Assembly: GCF_017876795.1 (NCBI RefSeq)
Contig: NZ_JAGIOR010000001.1
Coordinates: forward strand, 4,924,501-4,988,500
Length of the DNA: 64,000 bases
Reading direction: 5' to 3'
DNA from: Rhizobium leguminosarum
Lineage (GTDB): Bacteria; Pseudomonadota; Alphaproteobacteria; Rhizobiales; Rhizobiaceae
The notes beneath the pieces are model-generated. The model was given only the letters and a program-made list of their open reading frames with translations. It searched no databases and was not told the DNA's origin. Both the position numbers and the translations under genes were made by a program. Position 1 is the first letter of the stretch. Each line of letters begins with the position of its first letter. This document shows positions 16,948-25,356 of this stretch, piece after piece.

Positions 16948-19008
16948 ATGTATCTCGAAAAGCTCAATCCCCAGCAGCGCATGGCCGTCGAGCACGGCAC
17001 GCTCATCGACGGCAATCATATTGCCGGGCCGCTGCTGGTCATTGCCGGCGCCGGCTCCGGCAAGACGAATACGCTGGCGCATCGGGTCGCCCATCTGATC
17101 GTCAAGGGCGCCGATCCGCGCCGCATCCTGCTGATGACCTTCTCGCGGCGAGCCGCCGCCGAGATGATGCGGCGTGTCGAGCGCATCTGCCGCGACGTGC
17201 TGGGCTCGAATGCCGGCGTCATGGCGGACGCGCTGTCCTGGTCCGGCACCTTCCACGGCATCGGCGCGCGGCTGTTGCGCGATTATGCCCAACAGATCGG
17301 CCTCGATGCGGATTTCACCATCCATGACCGCGAAGACAGCGCCGATCTGATGAACCTCATCCGGCACGATCTCGGTTTCTCAAAAACGGAAAGCCGGTTT
17401 CCGACCAAGGGCACCTGCCTTGCCATCTATTCCAGGGCGGTGAATTCGGAAACTGCGCTGGATGAGGTGCTGCGCGACGCCTTTCCCTGGTGCGCGGCCT
17501 GGGAGAAACAGCTGCGCGAGCTTTTCGCCTGTTATGTCGAGGCGAAGCAGAGCCAGAACGTGCTCGATTACGACGATCTGCTGCTCTACTGGGCGCAAAT
17601 GGTGGGCGAGAGGGTGATTGCCGAGGATATCGGCAGCCGCTTCGACCATGTGCTGGTCGACGAATATCAGGACACCAACCGGCTGCAGGCGTCGATCCTG
17701 CTGGCGCTGAAACCCGGCGGCCAGGGGCTGACCGTCGTCGGCGACGATGCCCAGTCGATCTATTCCTTCCGCGCCGCGACGGTGCGCAACATCCTCGATT
17801 TTCCCGCCGCCTTCAGCCCGGCCGCCAATATCGTCACCCTCGACCGCAACTATCGCTCGACGCAGCCGATTCTGGCGGCGGCCAACGCCGTCATCGATCT
17901 CGCCTCGGAGCGCTTCACCAAGAACCTGTGGACCGAGCGGCAATCCTCCGAGCGGCCGCGTCTGGTTTCGGTGCGCGACGAGGCCGACCAGGCGCGTTAT
18001 GTCGCCGACATGGTGCTCGACAATCGCGAGGAAGGCCTGACGCTGAAGCAGCAGGCCGTGCTCTTCCGCGCTTCGCATCATAGCGGGCCGCTGGAGGTCG
18101 AGCTGACCCGGCGCAACATTCCCTTCGTCAAGTTCGGCGGGCTGAAGTTTCTCGACAGCGCCCATGTCAAGGACATGCTGGCCGCCCTTCGCTTCGCGCA
18201 GAACCCGCGCGACCGGGTGGCGGGCTTCCGGCTGATGCAGATCCTTCCGGGCGTCGGGCCGTCGACGGCGCAGAAGGCACTCGACCTGATGGCCGAGGAT
18301 GCGAGCCCGCTATCGGCGCTCGCCGCCATGCCGGCGCCGCCGCGCTCCGGCGAGGACTGGACGTCCTTCGTTTCCACGCTACAGGAGCTGAAATCCGGCA
18401 AGGCCGGCTGGCCGGCGGAAATCGGCCTGGCGCGGCAATGGTATGCTCCGCATCTGGAACGGCTGCACGAGGACGCAGCGACCCGGCAGGCCGATCTGCT
18501 GCAGCTCGAGCAGATCGCCGGCGGTTATGCCTCGCGCGAGCGTTTCCTCACCGAGCTCACTCTCGATCCACCGGATGCGACCAGCGACCAGGCAGGCGTG
18601 CCGCTGCTCGACGAGGACTATCTCATCCTTTCCACAATCCATTCGGCCAAAGGCCAGGAATGGACGAGAGTCTTCATGCTCAACGTCGTCGACGGCTGCA
18701 TTCCGAGCGATCTCGCCGTCGGCGCTACCGCCGAAATCGAGGAGGAACGCCGGCTGCTCTATGTCGCAATGACCCGCGCCCGGGATGGTCTCGACCTCGT
18801 CGTGCCGCAACGCTTCTTCACCTATGGGCAGAATTCGCAGGGCGACCGGCATGTCTACGCCTCCCGCAGCCGCTTCATTCCGGCAACTCTGCTGCAGTTC
18901 TTCGAGGCCTGCAGCTGGCCGCAGGCAAAGTCCGGAGCCGCCGCGCAAGCGCAGGCGCGGCAGGTTCGCATCGATGTCGGCGCCCGCATGCGCGGCATGT
19001 GGCGATAA
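16948..19008 (+). CDS. UvrD/Rep-family ATP-dependent DNA helicase
   Basis: This 686-residue superfamily 1 helicase has the Q motif LNPQQRMAVEHG (6-17), Walker A AGAGSGKT (33-40), Walker B VDEYQDTNRLQ, the motif VVGDDAQSIYSFR, and the late motifs TIHSAKGQEW and RLLYVAMTRARDGL. Such 3'-5' helicases act in repair and replication restart. It is shorter than UvrD (about 720) and lacks a nuclease domain. It is convergent with the next gene, 12 bases apart. Confidence 0.9.
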   Translation: MYLEKLNPQQRMAVEHGTLIDGNHIAGPLLVIAGAGSGKTNTLAHRVAHLIVKGADPRRILLMTFSRRAAAEMMRRVERICRDVLGSNAGVMADALSWSGTFHGIGARLLRDYAQQIGLDADFTIHDREDSADLMNLIRHDLGFSKTESRFPTKGTCLAIYSRAVNSETALDEVLRDAFPWCAAWEKQLRELFACYVEAKQSQNVLDYDDLLLYWAQMVGERVIAEDIGSRFDHVLVDEYQDTNRLQASILLALKPGGQGLTVVGDDAQSIYSFRAATVRNILDFPAAFSPAANIVTLDRNYRSTQPILAAANAVIDLASERFTKNLWTERQSSERPRLVSVRDEADQARYVADMVLDNREEGLTLKQQAVLFRASHHSGPLEVELTRRNIPFVKFGGLKFLDSAHVKDMLAALRFAQNPRDRVAGFRLMQILPGVGPSTAQKALDLMAEDASPLSALAAMPAPPRSGEDWTSFVSTLQELKSGKAGWPAEIGLARQWYAPHLERLHEDAATRQADLLQLEQIAGGYASRERFLTELTLDPPDATSDQAGVPLLDEDYLILSTIHSAKGQEWTRVFMLNVVDGCIPSDLAVGATAEIEEERRLLYVAMTRARDGLDLVVPQRFFTYGQNSQGDRHVYASRSRFIPATLLQFFEACSWPQAKSGAAAQAQARQVRIDVGARMRGMWR

Positions 19009-19020
19009 CCGGATAGTCCA

Positions 19021-20073
19021 TCAGAGCGAAAGCGGCGGCTCGGCCGGTTTCAGGAGGCGCTCGACCATTGCCGTCTCGACAGCCTCGACGCTTGCCGGCG
19101 ACCATTTCGGATTGCGGTCCTTGTCGATGACGGCGGCGCGGATGCCTTCGAAGAAATCGGGATTATCCAGCATCTGCAGGCAGGCGCCGAGTTCACGGCC
19201 GAGGCATTCGGCAAGCGACGCGCTGCGGCGACCGACTCTCAACAGCCGCAAAGCGAGCTTCAGGCTGGTCGGCGAGCGGGTCATCAGCACCCGGCGGGTC
19301 TCGGCGGCGAAGTCGCCCTCCTCCCCGGCAAGTGCTGTCAGGATCTCCTCGACGCTGTCGAAACGAAAGGCGCGATCGATCACCGATGCGTTCTGCCGCA
19401 GCCGGCTTTCTCCCTGAGCCTCCGAAAGCCCTTTCAGCACCGCATCGACATCGGTGGAGGAGCTGGCGCGCGGCAGGACAGACAGAGCATCGATCACCGC
19501 GCCGAGCCGCGACGACGTGATCTGAAGGTCGGCAAGGCCGGCATGGATTGCGTCGGCAGCACCGATATCGAGCCCGGTCAGGCCGAGCCATGTTCCGGCT
19601 TCGCCAGGGGCGCGCGGCAGTAGCCAGGTGGCGCCGACATCGGGGACATAGCCGATGCCGGTTTCGGGCATGGCAAGCCGCGTGCGCTCGGTAACGATGC
19701 GGTGGCGGCCGTGCGACGACAGACCGACGCCGCCGCCCATAGTGATGCCGTCCATCAGCGCGACATAGGGTTTGGGGTAGGAGGCGATCCGATGGTTGAG
19801 GCGGAATTCCTCGCGCCAGAAGGCGCCTGCCAGGCCATCACCGGCACGGGCGCTCTCATGCAGGGCGCGGATATCACCGCCGGCGCAAAAGCCGCGTTCG
19901 CCCTCCCCGGTCATGACGACGCTCGCCACGTCGGAATCCCCGGCAAAATCATGAAGAGCCTCGGCGATCACACGGATCATCGGCAGCGTCAGGCTGTTCA
20001 GCGCCCGCGGCCGGTTGAGCCGGATCACGCCCGCAGTCCCCTGCCGTTCAATGATGACTTCGCCGTCCTGCAT
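19021..20073 (-). CDS. 3-hydroxyisobutyryl-CoA hydrolase / enoyl-CoA hydratase family
   Basis: The 350-residue crotonase-fold protein has the oxyanion-hole motifs GFCAGGDIRALH and GITMGGGVGLSSHGRHRI and the acidic MPETGIGYVPDVG. The C-terminal DNPDFFEGIRAAVIDKDRNP is characteristic of 3-hydroxyisobutyryl-CoA hydrolases of valine degradation rather than ordinary hydratases (about 260 residues). It stands alone between the helicase and the GGDEF/EAL gene. Confidence 0.85.
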   Translation of the reverse strand: MQDGEVIIERQGTAGVIRLNRPRALNSLTLPMIRVIAEALHDFAGDSDVASVVMTGEGERGFCAGGDIRALHESARAGDGLAGAFWREEFRLNHRIASYPKPYVALMDGITMGGGVGLSSHGRHRIVTERTRLAMPETGIGYVPDVGATWLLPRAPGEAGTWLGLTGLDIGAADAIHAGLADLQITSSRLGAVIDALSVLPRASSSTDVDAVLKGLSEAQGESRLRQNASVIDRAFRFDSVEEILTALAGEEGDFAAETRRVLMTRSPTSLKLALRLLRVGRRSASLAECLGRELGACLQMLDNPDFFEGIRAAVIDKDRNPKWSPASVEAVETAMVERLLKPAEPPLSL

Positions 20074-20157
20074 GGTTCACCTCATCTGTTACGACTAGGA
20101 ATAGCCGACGATGAAGCATCGCTCCAGTCGATTTAAGGTCGGCTAGGGATCGATCGG

Positions 20158-22077
20158 TCAGGCAGACAGCGAATTGCGGGCGGAGGCTGCGGCTTCGCAG
20201 CGGGCGGCGTAATCGATGGCAAGTTCCAGCGGCAGCGGCCGCGCGAAATGATAGCCCTGCGCCAGACGAACACCCACCGCCTTCAAGCCCTCGGCGATCG
20301 CCTCGCTTTCGACGCCTTCGGCGACCGAGGCAATGCCGAGGTTCTGGCAGAGATTGGCGACCGAGCGGGTGATGTTCATGCAACGAGCGTCGCGATCGAA
20401 ATTCATCACGAAGGCCTTGTCGATCTTCAGCTTGTCGAAGCCGAGACGGTGGATATGGCTGAGGCTGGAATAACCGGTGCCGAAGTCGTCGAGCGCGATC
20501 GAGATGCCGGCAGCGCGCAACATTGAGATGACCTGGTCGGCGGTGTCGAAATCGGAGAGCAGCGCCGTCTCGGTGATCTCGAATTCGATCCGCCTGGGAT
20601 CGATGCCGGAGCGGGTGATCATGCCAAGCAGCGCCATCGATGTCTCATGGTCGCAGATATCGCGCGCCGAGAGATTGAAGGAGAGTCGGAGATGGTGCGG
20701 AATGATCGCCAGCGCTTCGAGCGCCCTGGCGAAAAGGATGCGCGTCAGACGGCCGATGACCGCCGTGCGCTCGGCAGCGGGAATGAAGGCATCGGGACTG
20801 ATGCGGCCGAAGCGGGCGCTGTCCCAGCGGGCAAGCGCCTCGTAGCCGACGACGCGGCCGCTCTTCAATTCGACGATCGGCTGATATTCGAGTTTCAATT
20901 CGCTGGCAAAATCATTCGCCTGCAGCTCGAGTTCGATCAGGTGGCGCTGCGTCAGGATCTTCTCGTGCTCGGCCGAGAAGAATTCGACGCCGCTGCTGCG
21001 CTTGCTCTTGACCTGGTAGAGGGCAAAATCGGCTTTCTCGTAGAGATCCTCGGCGGTGTATGTGCCGATCTCGGAATAGACGATGCCGCAGGAGCCGAAA
21101 ACGCGGACCGAGCCGTCGGGGATTTCGTAAGGGTCGCGGACGGCGGCGCAGAGCGCCTGGCCGAGATCGGCGATCGCCTGGCGTGTCATCGAACAGGGGA
21201 AGATGATACCGAACTCGTCGCCGCCGAGACGGGAGACGATGCCCTCTTCTCCGAGCAGCGCGGTGAAGCGGCGGGCCGTCTCCTTGAGCACGAGATCGCC
21301 GGCGGCATGGCCGAAGACATCGTTGACCGGCTTGAAACCGTCGAGATCGAGAATGCCGAGAACGGGCGGCGCGGACGGATCCTTCTGCAGCCGCTTTTCC
21401 AACGAAAGAAAGAAGCTGCGGCGGTTGGCGAGGTTCAGTTCCTCGGCTTCCGCCTGCTTCTGCTTCAATTCCTCGGTCAATTGCACCAGGCCGACGAAAT
21501 TCTGGAAATAGCTGTTGATCACCCTGAGGAAGGGCAGGATCAGGAAGAGGCCGCTGACGGCGGTGGCCACGAAAACGGGATTGCCCGAGAACATGAAGGT
21601 CGCGACCATGGCCGAGAAGGTGATGACCGTGGTGAGGGCTGCCGCCATCGGCAGATGCATCAGGCAGAAGATGCAGGAAATGCCGGTGACAACGAGGAAG
21701 TAAGCGATCTGGCCCTGCTGGGACGCATCGCCGTACTGGTAGAGGGCGATCGCCCAGCTGCCGAAAGCGATCGTGAGGATGCCGGCGCTTGATATGGTGA
21801 TCTTCATCAGCCTGTAGGCCCGCTCGGCTGTGACGTTTACCTTGCCCCTGATCTCCCACCAGCAGAGACGGAAGACACAGAGGACGCTCAAGGCGACGGG
21901 AATATAGAGCGAGAGCCATAGCGGCGCGGATTTGAGGTGGGTGATCGCCACAGCAAGGGAGTTGATGACCAGCAGAACATAAAGAATAGGAATCTGCGAC
22001 GACAGCGCCCGGAACTGCGCCATCAGAAGCGTCGGATTGTCTTTTTGCAGCTGCAATGAGGCCAGAAAGTTCTTCAT
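20158..22077 (-). CDS. Membrane GGDEF-EAL cyclic-di-GMP protein
   Basis: The protein has 639 residues. About six transmembrane helices occupy residues 28-190, followed by a short coiled linker. A GGDEF domain with an intact GGDEF motif is at 285-289, and an EAL domain has EAL at 413-415 with the loop DDFGTGYSSLSHI. Both active sites look competent, so it could make or degrade c-di-GMP depending on input. The membrane domain resembles a simple sensory bundle with no periplasmic loop domain. It is transcribed leftward after the epimerase gene. Confidence 0.9.
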   Translation of the reverse strand: MKNFLASLQLQKDNPTLLMAQFRALSSQIPILYVLLVINSLAVAITHLKSAPLWLSLYIPVALSVLCVFRLCWWEIRGKVNVTAERAYRLMKITISSAGILTIAFGSWAIALYQYGDASQQGQIAYFLVVTGISCIFCLMHLPMAAALTTVITFSAMVATFMFSGNPVFVATAVSGLFLILPFLRVINSYFQNFVGLVQLTEELKQKQAEAEELNLANRRSFFLSLEKRLQKDPSAPPVLGILDLDGFKPVNDVFGHAAGDLVLKETARRFTALLGEEGIVSRLGGDEFGIIFPCSMTRQAIADLGQALCAAVRDPYEIPDGSVRVFGSCGIVYSEIGTYTAEDLYEKADFALYQVKSKRSSGVEFFSAEHEKILTQRHLIELELQANDFASELKLEYQPIVELKSGRVVGYEALARWDSARFGRISPDAFIPAAERTAVIGRLTRILFARALEALAIIPHHLRLSFNLSARDICDHETSMALLGMITRSGIDPRRIEFEITETALLSDFDTADQVISMLRAAGISIALDDFGTGYSSLSHIHRLGFDKLKIDKAFVMNFDRDARCMNITRSVANLCQNLGIASVAEGVESEAIAEGLKAVGVRLAQGYHFARPLPLELAIDYAARCEAAASARNSLSA

Positions 22078-22179
22078 CTTCCCTTTTCCGTCGGCCGGAG
22101 CCAGCCAGAGAAAGCTTGATCATTCCTTATTCACGTGACGGCATGCAGGCACGGCGCTGGTAAACAGCTTTCACACCGC

Positions 22180-23214
22180 TCAGAACGATGCGGCTGCGAG
22201 TGCCCGGTGGATGCTGTGCAGGTCGTCGACGTTTCTGTTCGACAGGAAGATTTCCCAATCGAGCGAGCTCTGGACGATGGTTTCGAGCGAATCGTGCCTG
22301 GGCTTCCAGTCGAGCACCTGCCGGGCGAGCGAAGCGTCGGCGACGACGCTGGCCGAATCGCCGGCGCGCCGCGGCGCCATGTGGATCTTGAAGGAATGTC
22401 CGTGCAGGCGCGTGACCATGTTCAGCACGTCGAGCACGGAATAGCCGCTGCCATAACCGCAATTGGCAACGAGTGAGCCCTTGCCCCTGCGCAGATTCTG
22501 CAGCGCTTTCAGATGTGCATCGACAAGATCGGTGACATGGATGTAGTCGCGCACGCCGGTGCCGTCATGGGTGGGATAATCGATACCATAGACGCTCACG
22601 CTGTCGCGCCTGCCGAGCGCTGCCTCGCAGGCAACCTTGATGAGGTGGGTGGCGCCTGAGGTCGACTGGCCGGCCCGGTGGTCGGGATCGGCGCCGGCGA
22701 CGTTGAAGTAACGCAGCGCGACGTAGTTGAAATCATAGGCGGCGGCGGCATCGCGCAGCATGAACTCGGTCATCAGCTTCGACTGGCCGTAAGGATTTTC
22801 CGGATTGAGGGAGGCCGTCTCCTTCACCGGCAGATCGGTCTTTTGCTGACCGTAAACGGCCGCCGTTGAGGAGAAGACGAAGTTGCGGATGCCGGCCTCG
22901 ACCGAGGCGGAGAGCAGCGCCCGGGTCTTGCCTGAGTTGTTGTCGTAATAGGACAGCGGATCAGCAACCGAGACCGGGACGACGGCGGAACCGGCGAAAT
23001 GAATGATCGCCTCGATATCGTTTTCGATGAAGATCTTCTTCAATATGTCGGCATCGGCAACGTCGCCGAGATAGAAGCGCGCCGCCGGCGCCACGGCCCA
23101 GCGGAAGCCCGTGGAGAGGCGGTCGAGCACGACCACATCCTCACCCGCATCGAGCAGCGCCCAAACCATGTGACTGCCGATATATCCGGCGCCGCCCGTC
23201 ACCAAAACCGCCAT
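22180..23214 (-). CDS. galE: UDP-glucose 4-epimerase (ExoB/GalE)
   Basis: The 344-residue enzyme interconverts UDP-glucose and UDP-galactose for exopolysaccharide and LPS. It has TGGAGYIGSHMVWAL at the N-terminus, FSSTAAVYGQ with the catalytic Ser, and NPYGQSK with the Tyr-x3-Lys pair. ATG 23214 is favoured because GCAGGGA lies just upstream; earlier in-frame starts exist at 23223 and 23274. Rhizobial exoB is the best match by recall, hence exoB is the alternative symbol. A 16-bp palindrome is centred about 75 bases upstream. Confidence 0.92.
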   Translation of the reverse strand: MAVLVTGGAGYIGSHMVWALLDAGEDVVVLDRLSTGFRWAVAPAARFYLGDVADADILKKIFIENDIEAIIHFAGSAVVPVSVADPLSYYDNNSGKTRALLSASVEAGIRNFVFSSTAAVYGQQKTDLPVKETASLNPENPYGQSKLMTEFMLRDAAAAYDFNYVALRYFNVAGADPDHRAGQSTSGATHLIKVACEAALGRRDSVSVYGIDYPTHDGTGVRDYIHVTDLVDAHLKALQNLRRGKGSLVANCGYGSGYSVLDVLNMVTRLHGHSFKIHMAPRRAGDSASVVADASLARQVLDWKPRHDSLETIVQSSLDWEIFLSNRNVDDLHSIHRALAAASF

Positions 23215-23282
23215 GACCCGCATCCCTGCTTTCGTTTGATAAGCAGGGGCATCAGGCCCGGTTTTTCTTTCCAATTTTCTTA

Positions 23283-23298
23283 TCGAACGGCCGTTCGA
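23283..23298. promoter_or_regulatory. Perfect 16-bp palindrome upstream of galE
   Basis: TCGAACGGCCGTTCGA is fully symmetric and lies 69-84 bases before the galE start, beside the T-rich run TTTCTTTCC. It fits a dimeric repressor operator. The cognate regulator is not evident in the window. Confidence 0.45.
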
Positions 23299-23408
23299 GG
23301 CCCTTTGAACCGGTATGTTTGGACTTGTGGTTAGAGGCCGATTTCAGGCTTTGCTCAAGTTTTATCGATCAGGCGATTCCGGCACGAAACGAGGCGGCCG
23401 GCCGCTTC

Positions 23409-24574
23409 TCAGCGCTTGAGGATATAGTCGCAGAGACGCTCGGCCGCGATCGCCACCTGCGCGGGGTCGCGCAGGAAACAGGCGCGCAGGAAGAGCTCGC
23501 CGCCGGCACCGAACGCGGTGCCGGGGGCAAGGCCGACGCCTGTCTTGTCGACGATATCAAGCGCAGCGCTTCGGCTGTCAGCGACGCCGTCGATCTTCAG
23601 GAAGGCGTAAAGCGCGCCGTCCGGTTTCAGCGTCTCGACGCGGTTGGTGGCGACAAGCGCATCGCAGAGAATATCGCGGGAGCGGGCCGCCTTGGCGATA
23701 TTGGCAGCGACGAAATCGTCGCCTTCATTCAGGGCTGCGACGGCGCCCTTCTGCATGAACTGGGCGACGCCCGATGTCGAATACTGGATGAGGTTTTCGA
23801 GCACCTGGCCCATCTCAGGCGGGGCGACGATCCAGCCGACGCGCCAGCCGGTCATCGACCAGTTCTTCGAGAAGGAATTGACGAAGATGATCTTGTCGTC
23901 CGGCTCCATCACATCGAGGAAAGAGGGCGCCCGGCCGCCGGCAAAATAGTAGAGGGCGTAGATTTCATCGGCCATGATCCAGAGATCGTGCCGGCGGGCC
24001 AGCGCCAGGATATCGGCAAGATCCTTCTTCGTCGCCGTCCAGCCCGTCGGGTTCGACGGCGTGTTGATGAAGATGCCCCTGGTTTTCGGCGTGATCGCGG
24101 CTTCGATGCGGTTGAGATCGACCGCCCATTTTCCACCTTCGAACTGCAGCTGGACGCCGACGGAGCGCGCACCCGCGATTTCGAGGGCGGCGGCGAATTC
24201 GGCCAGGCGGGCGTGAGATAAACGAACTCGTCCCCCGGCGAGGTCAGCGTCTGCACGGCGATCTGGATCGCCTGCATGCCGGAACCGGTGACATAGAAAT
24301 GCTCGACCGGAAGCCGGAATCCGAAATGTCTGAAGTAATAATCCGAAAGCGCCTGGCGAAGCTCCGGAATGCCGCGCTGCCAGGTGTAGAAGGTCTCGCC
24401 TGAAGCAAGTGCGTCCATCGCCGCCCTGCTGATGAAATCCGGCGTCGGCAGGTCGCCTTCACCCACCCAGAGCGGCAGCAGGCCTTCGCGGCCACGGGCA
24501 TAGTTGACGACTTCGACGATCCCGCTTTCGGGCGCTGCTATGGCGCGCGGGCTTAGGCTCTTCACGATCGACAT
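23409..24574 (-). pseudogene. PLP-dependent class I/II aminotransferase, one-base frameshift
   Basis: The N-terminal half (MSIVKSLSPRAIAAPESG to YLTPAWPN) and C-terminal half (MADEIYALYYFAG to the end, including the PLP lysine in SFSKNWSMTGWR) are in different frames. They join if one T is restored near 24197, where AATTC would be AATTTC. The restored protein would have about 388 residues, normal for the family, which transfers amino groups between amino acids and 2-oxo acids. Nothing else is damaged, so the change is recent or a sequencing error. The substrate is unknown. Confidence 0.85.
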
Positions 24575-24664
24575 GCATATCTCCGGTTTCCGCCTTCATA
24601 GAAGATTTATGCTGGCAAATCCCATGATATCCAGTGATGGCATATCGATTTTCGTGATGAATAA

Positions 24665-24688
24665 CGGCCTTGCCTGATGGCAAGGCCG
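24665..24688 (-). terminator. Rho-independent terminator of mscL
   Basis: CGGCCTTGCC and GGCAAGGCCG pair perfectly around a 4-base loop, 8 bases after the mscL stop. On the minus strand the stem is followed by TTATT. Confidence 0.75.
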
Positions 24689-24696
24689 AAAGCCGG

Positions 24697-25134
24697 TCAG
24701 ACGGCCGGGCGCCTTGCCAGCAGATCGCGGATCTCCGTCAGCAGCTGAACATCAGCCGGCGGCGGCGGCAACTCTTCCGGCGCTTGCTTTTCCTGGCGCT
24801 CGACCTGCAGGCGCAGATAATTCACGCCCCTGACCATCAGGAAGATGATCCAGGCGAGAATGAGGAAGTTGATGAGAACGGTGAGGAAGCTGCCATAGGC
24901 AAACACTGCCCCTTGGGCGCGGGCGGCGGCGAGCGTCGGCGCGTTGACGGCCGACGAAAGCGGGACGAAGTAATTCGAGAAATCGAAGCCGCCGAAAATG
25001 GCGCCGACAATCGGCATGATCAGGTCGTCGACCAAGGATTTGACAATGCCGCCGAAGGCGCCGCCGATGATAACGCCGACTGCAAGATCCATGACATTGC
25101 CGCGGGCGATAAAGGCCTTGAAGTCGTTCAGCAT
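24697..25134 (-). CDS. mscL: Large-conductance mechanosensitive channel
   Basis: The 145-residue protein opens under membrane tension to release solutes during osmotic downshock. It has the conserved start [22 protein letters not shown]1 with [15 protein letters not shown]2 around [14 protein letters not shown], and a charged C-terminal helix. GGGGAGACGG precedes ATG 25134; the upstream in-frame ATG at 25236 is not supported. It is divergent from the hybrid kinase. Confidence 0.95.
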   Translation of the reverse strand: MLNDFKAFIARGNVMDLAVGVIIGGAFGGIVKSLVDDLIMPIVGAIFGGFDFSNYFVPLSSAVNAPTLAAARAQGAVFAYGSFLTVLINFLILAWIIFLMVRGVNYLRLQVERQEKQAPEELPPPPADVQLLTEIRDLLARRPAV

Positions 25135-25327
25135 CGGATCCGTCTCCCCTCGATCCATTTCAGAGAGTATGCGATGGACTTTATTAGCTACAGTTTCGCT
25201 GCATTTAATCAATCGGCAATCGCAATTATTTGGCAATACCTCAAGCGGTCTTTGACTTAAGACCTAGATGGCCAGGAATTTTCAAAGCACCTGAAATGAC
25301 TTAAGCTGCCCGACGTTGCGGGAGGTC

Positions 25328-25346
25328 CCGGCGGGTTTTCCGCCGG
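25328..25346 (+). promoter_or_regulatory. 5'-UTR hairpin next to the kinase ribosome-binding site
   Basis: CCGGCGG and CCGCCGG pair across GTTTT, and GGAGGG begins one base after the stem. Two direct copies of TGACTTAAG also occur at 25253-25261 and 25297-25305. Together they suggest a regulated leader, though nothing known was matched. Confidence 0.35.
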
Positions 25347-25356
25347 CGGAGGGTCA

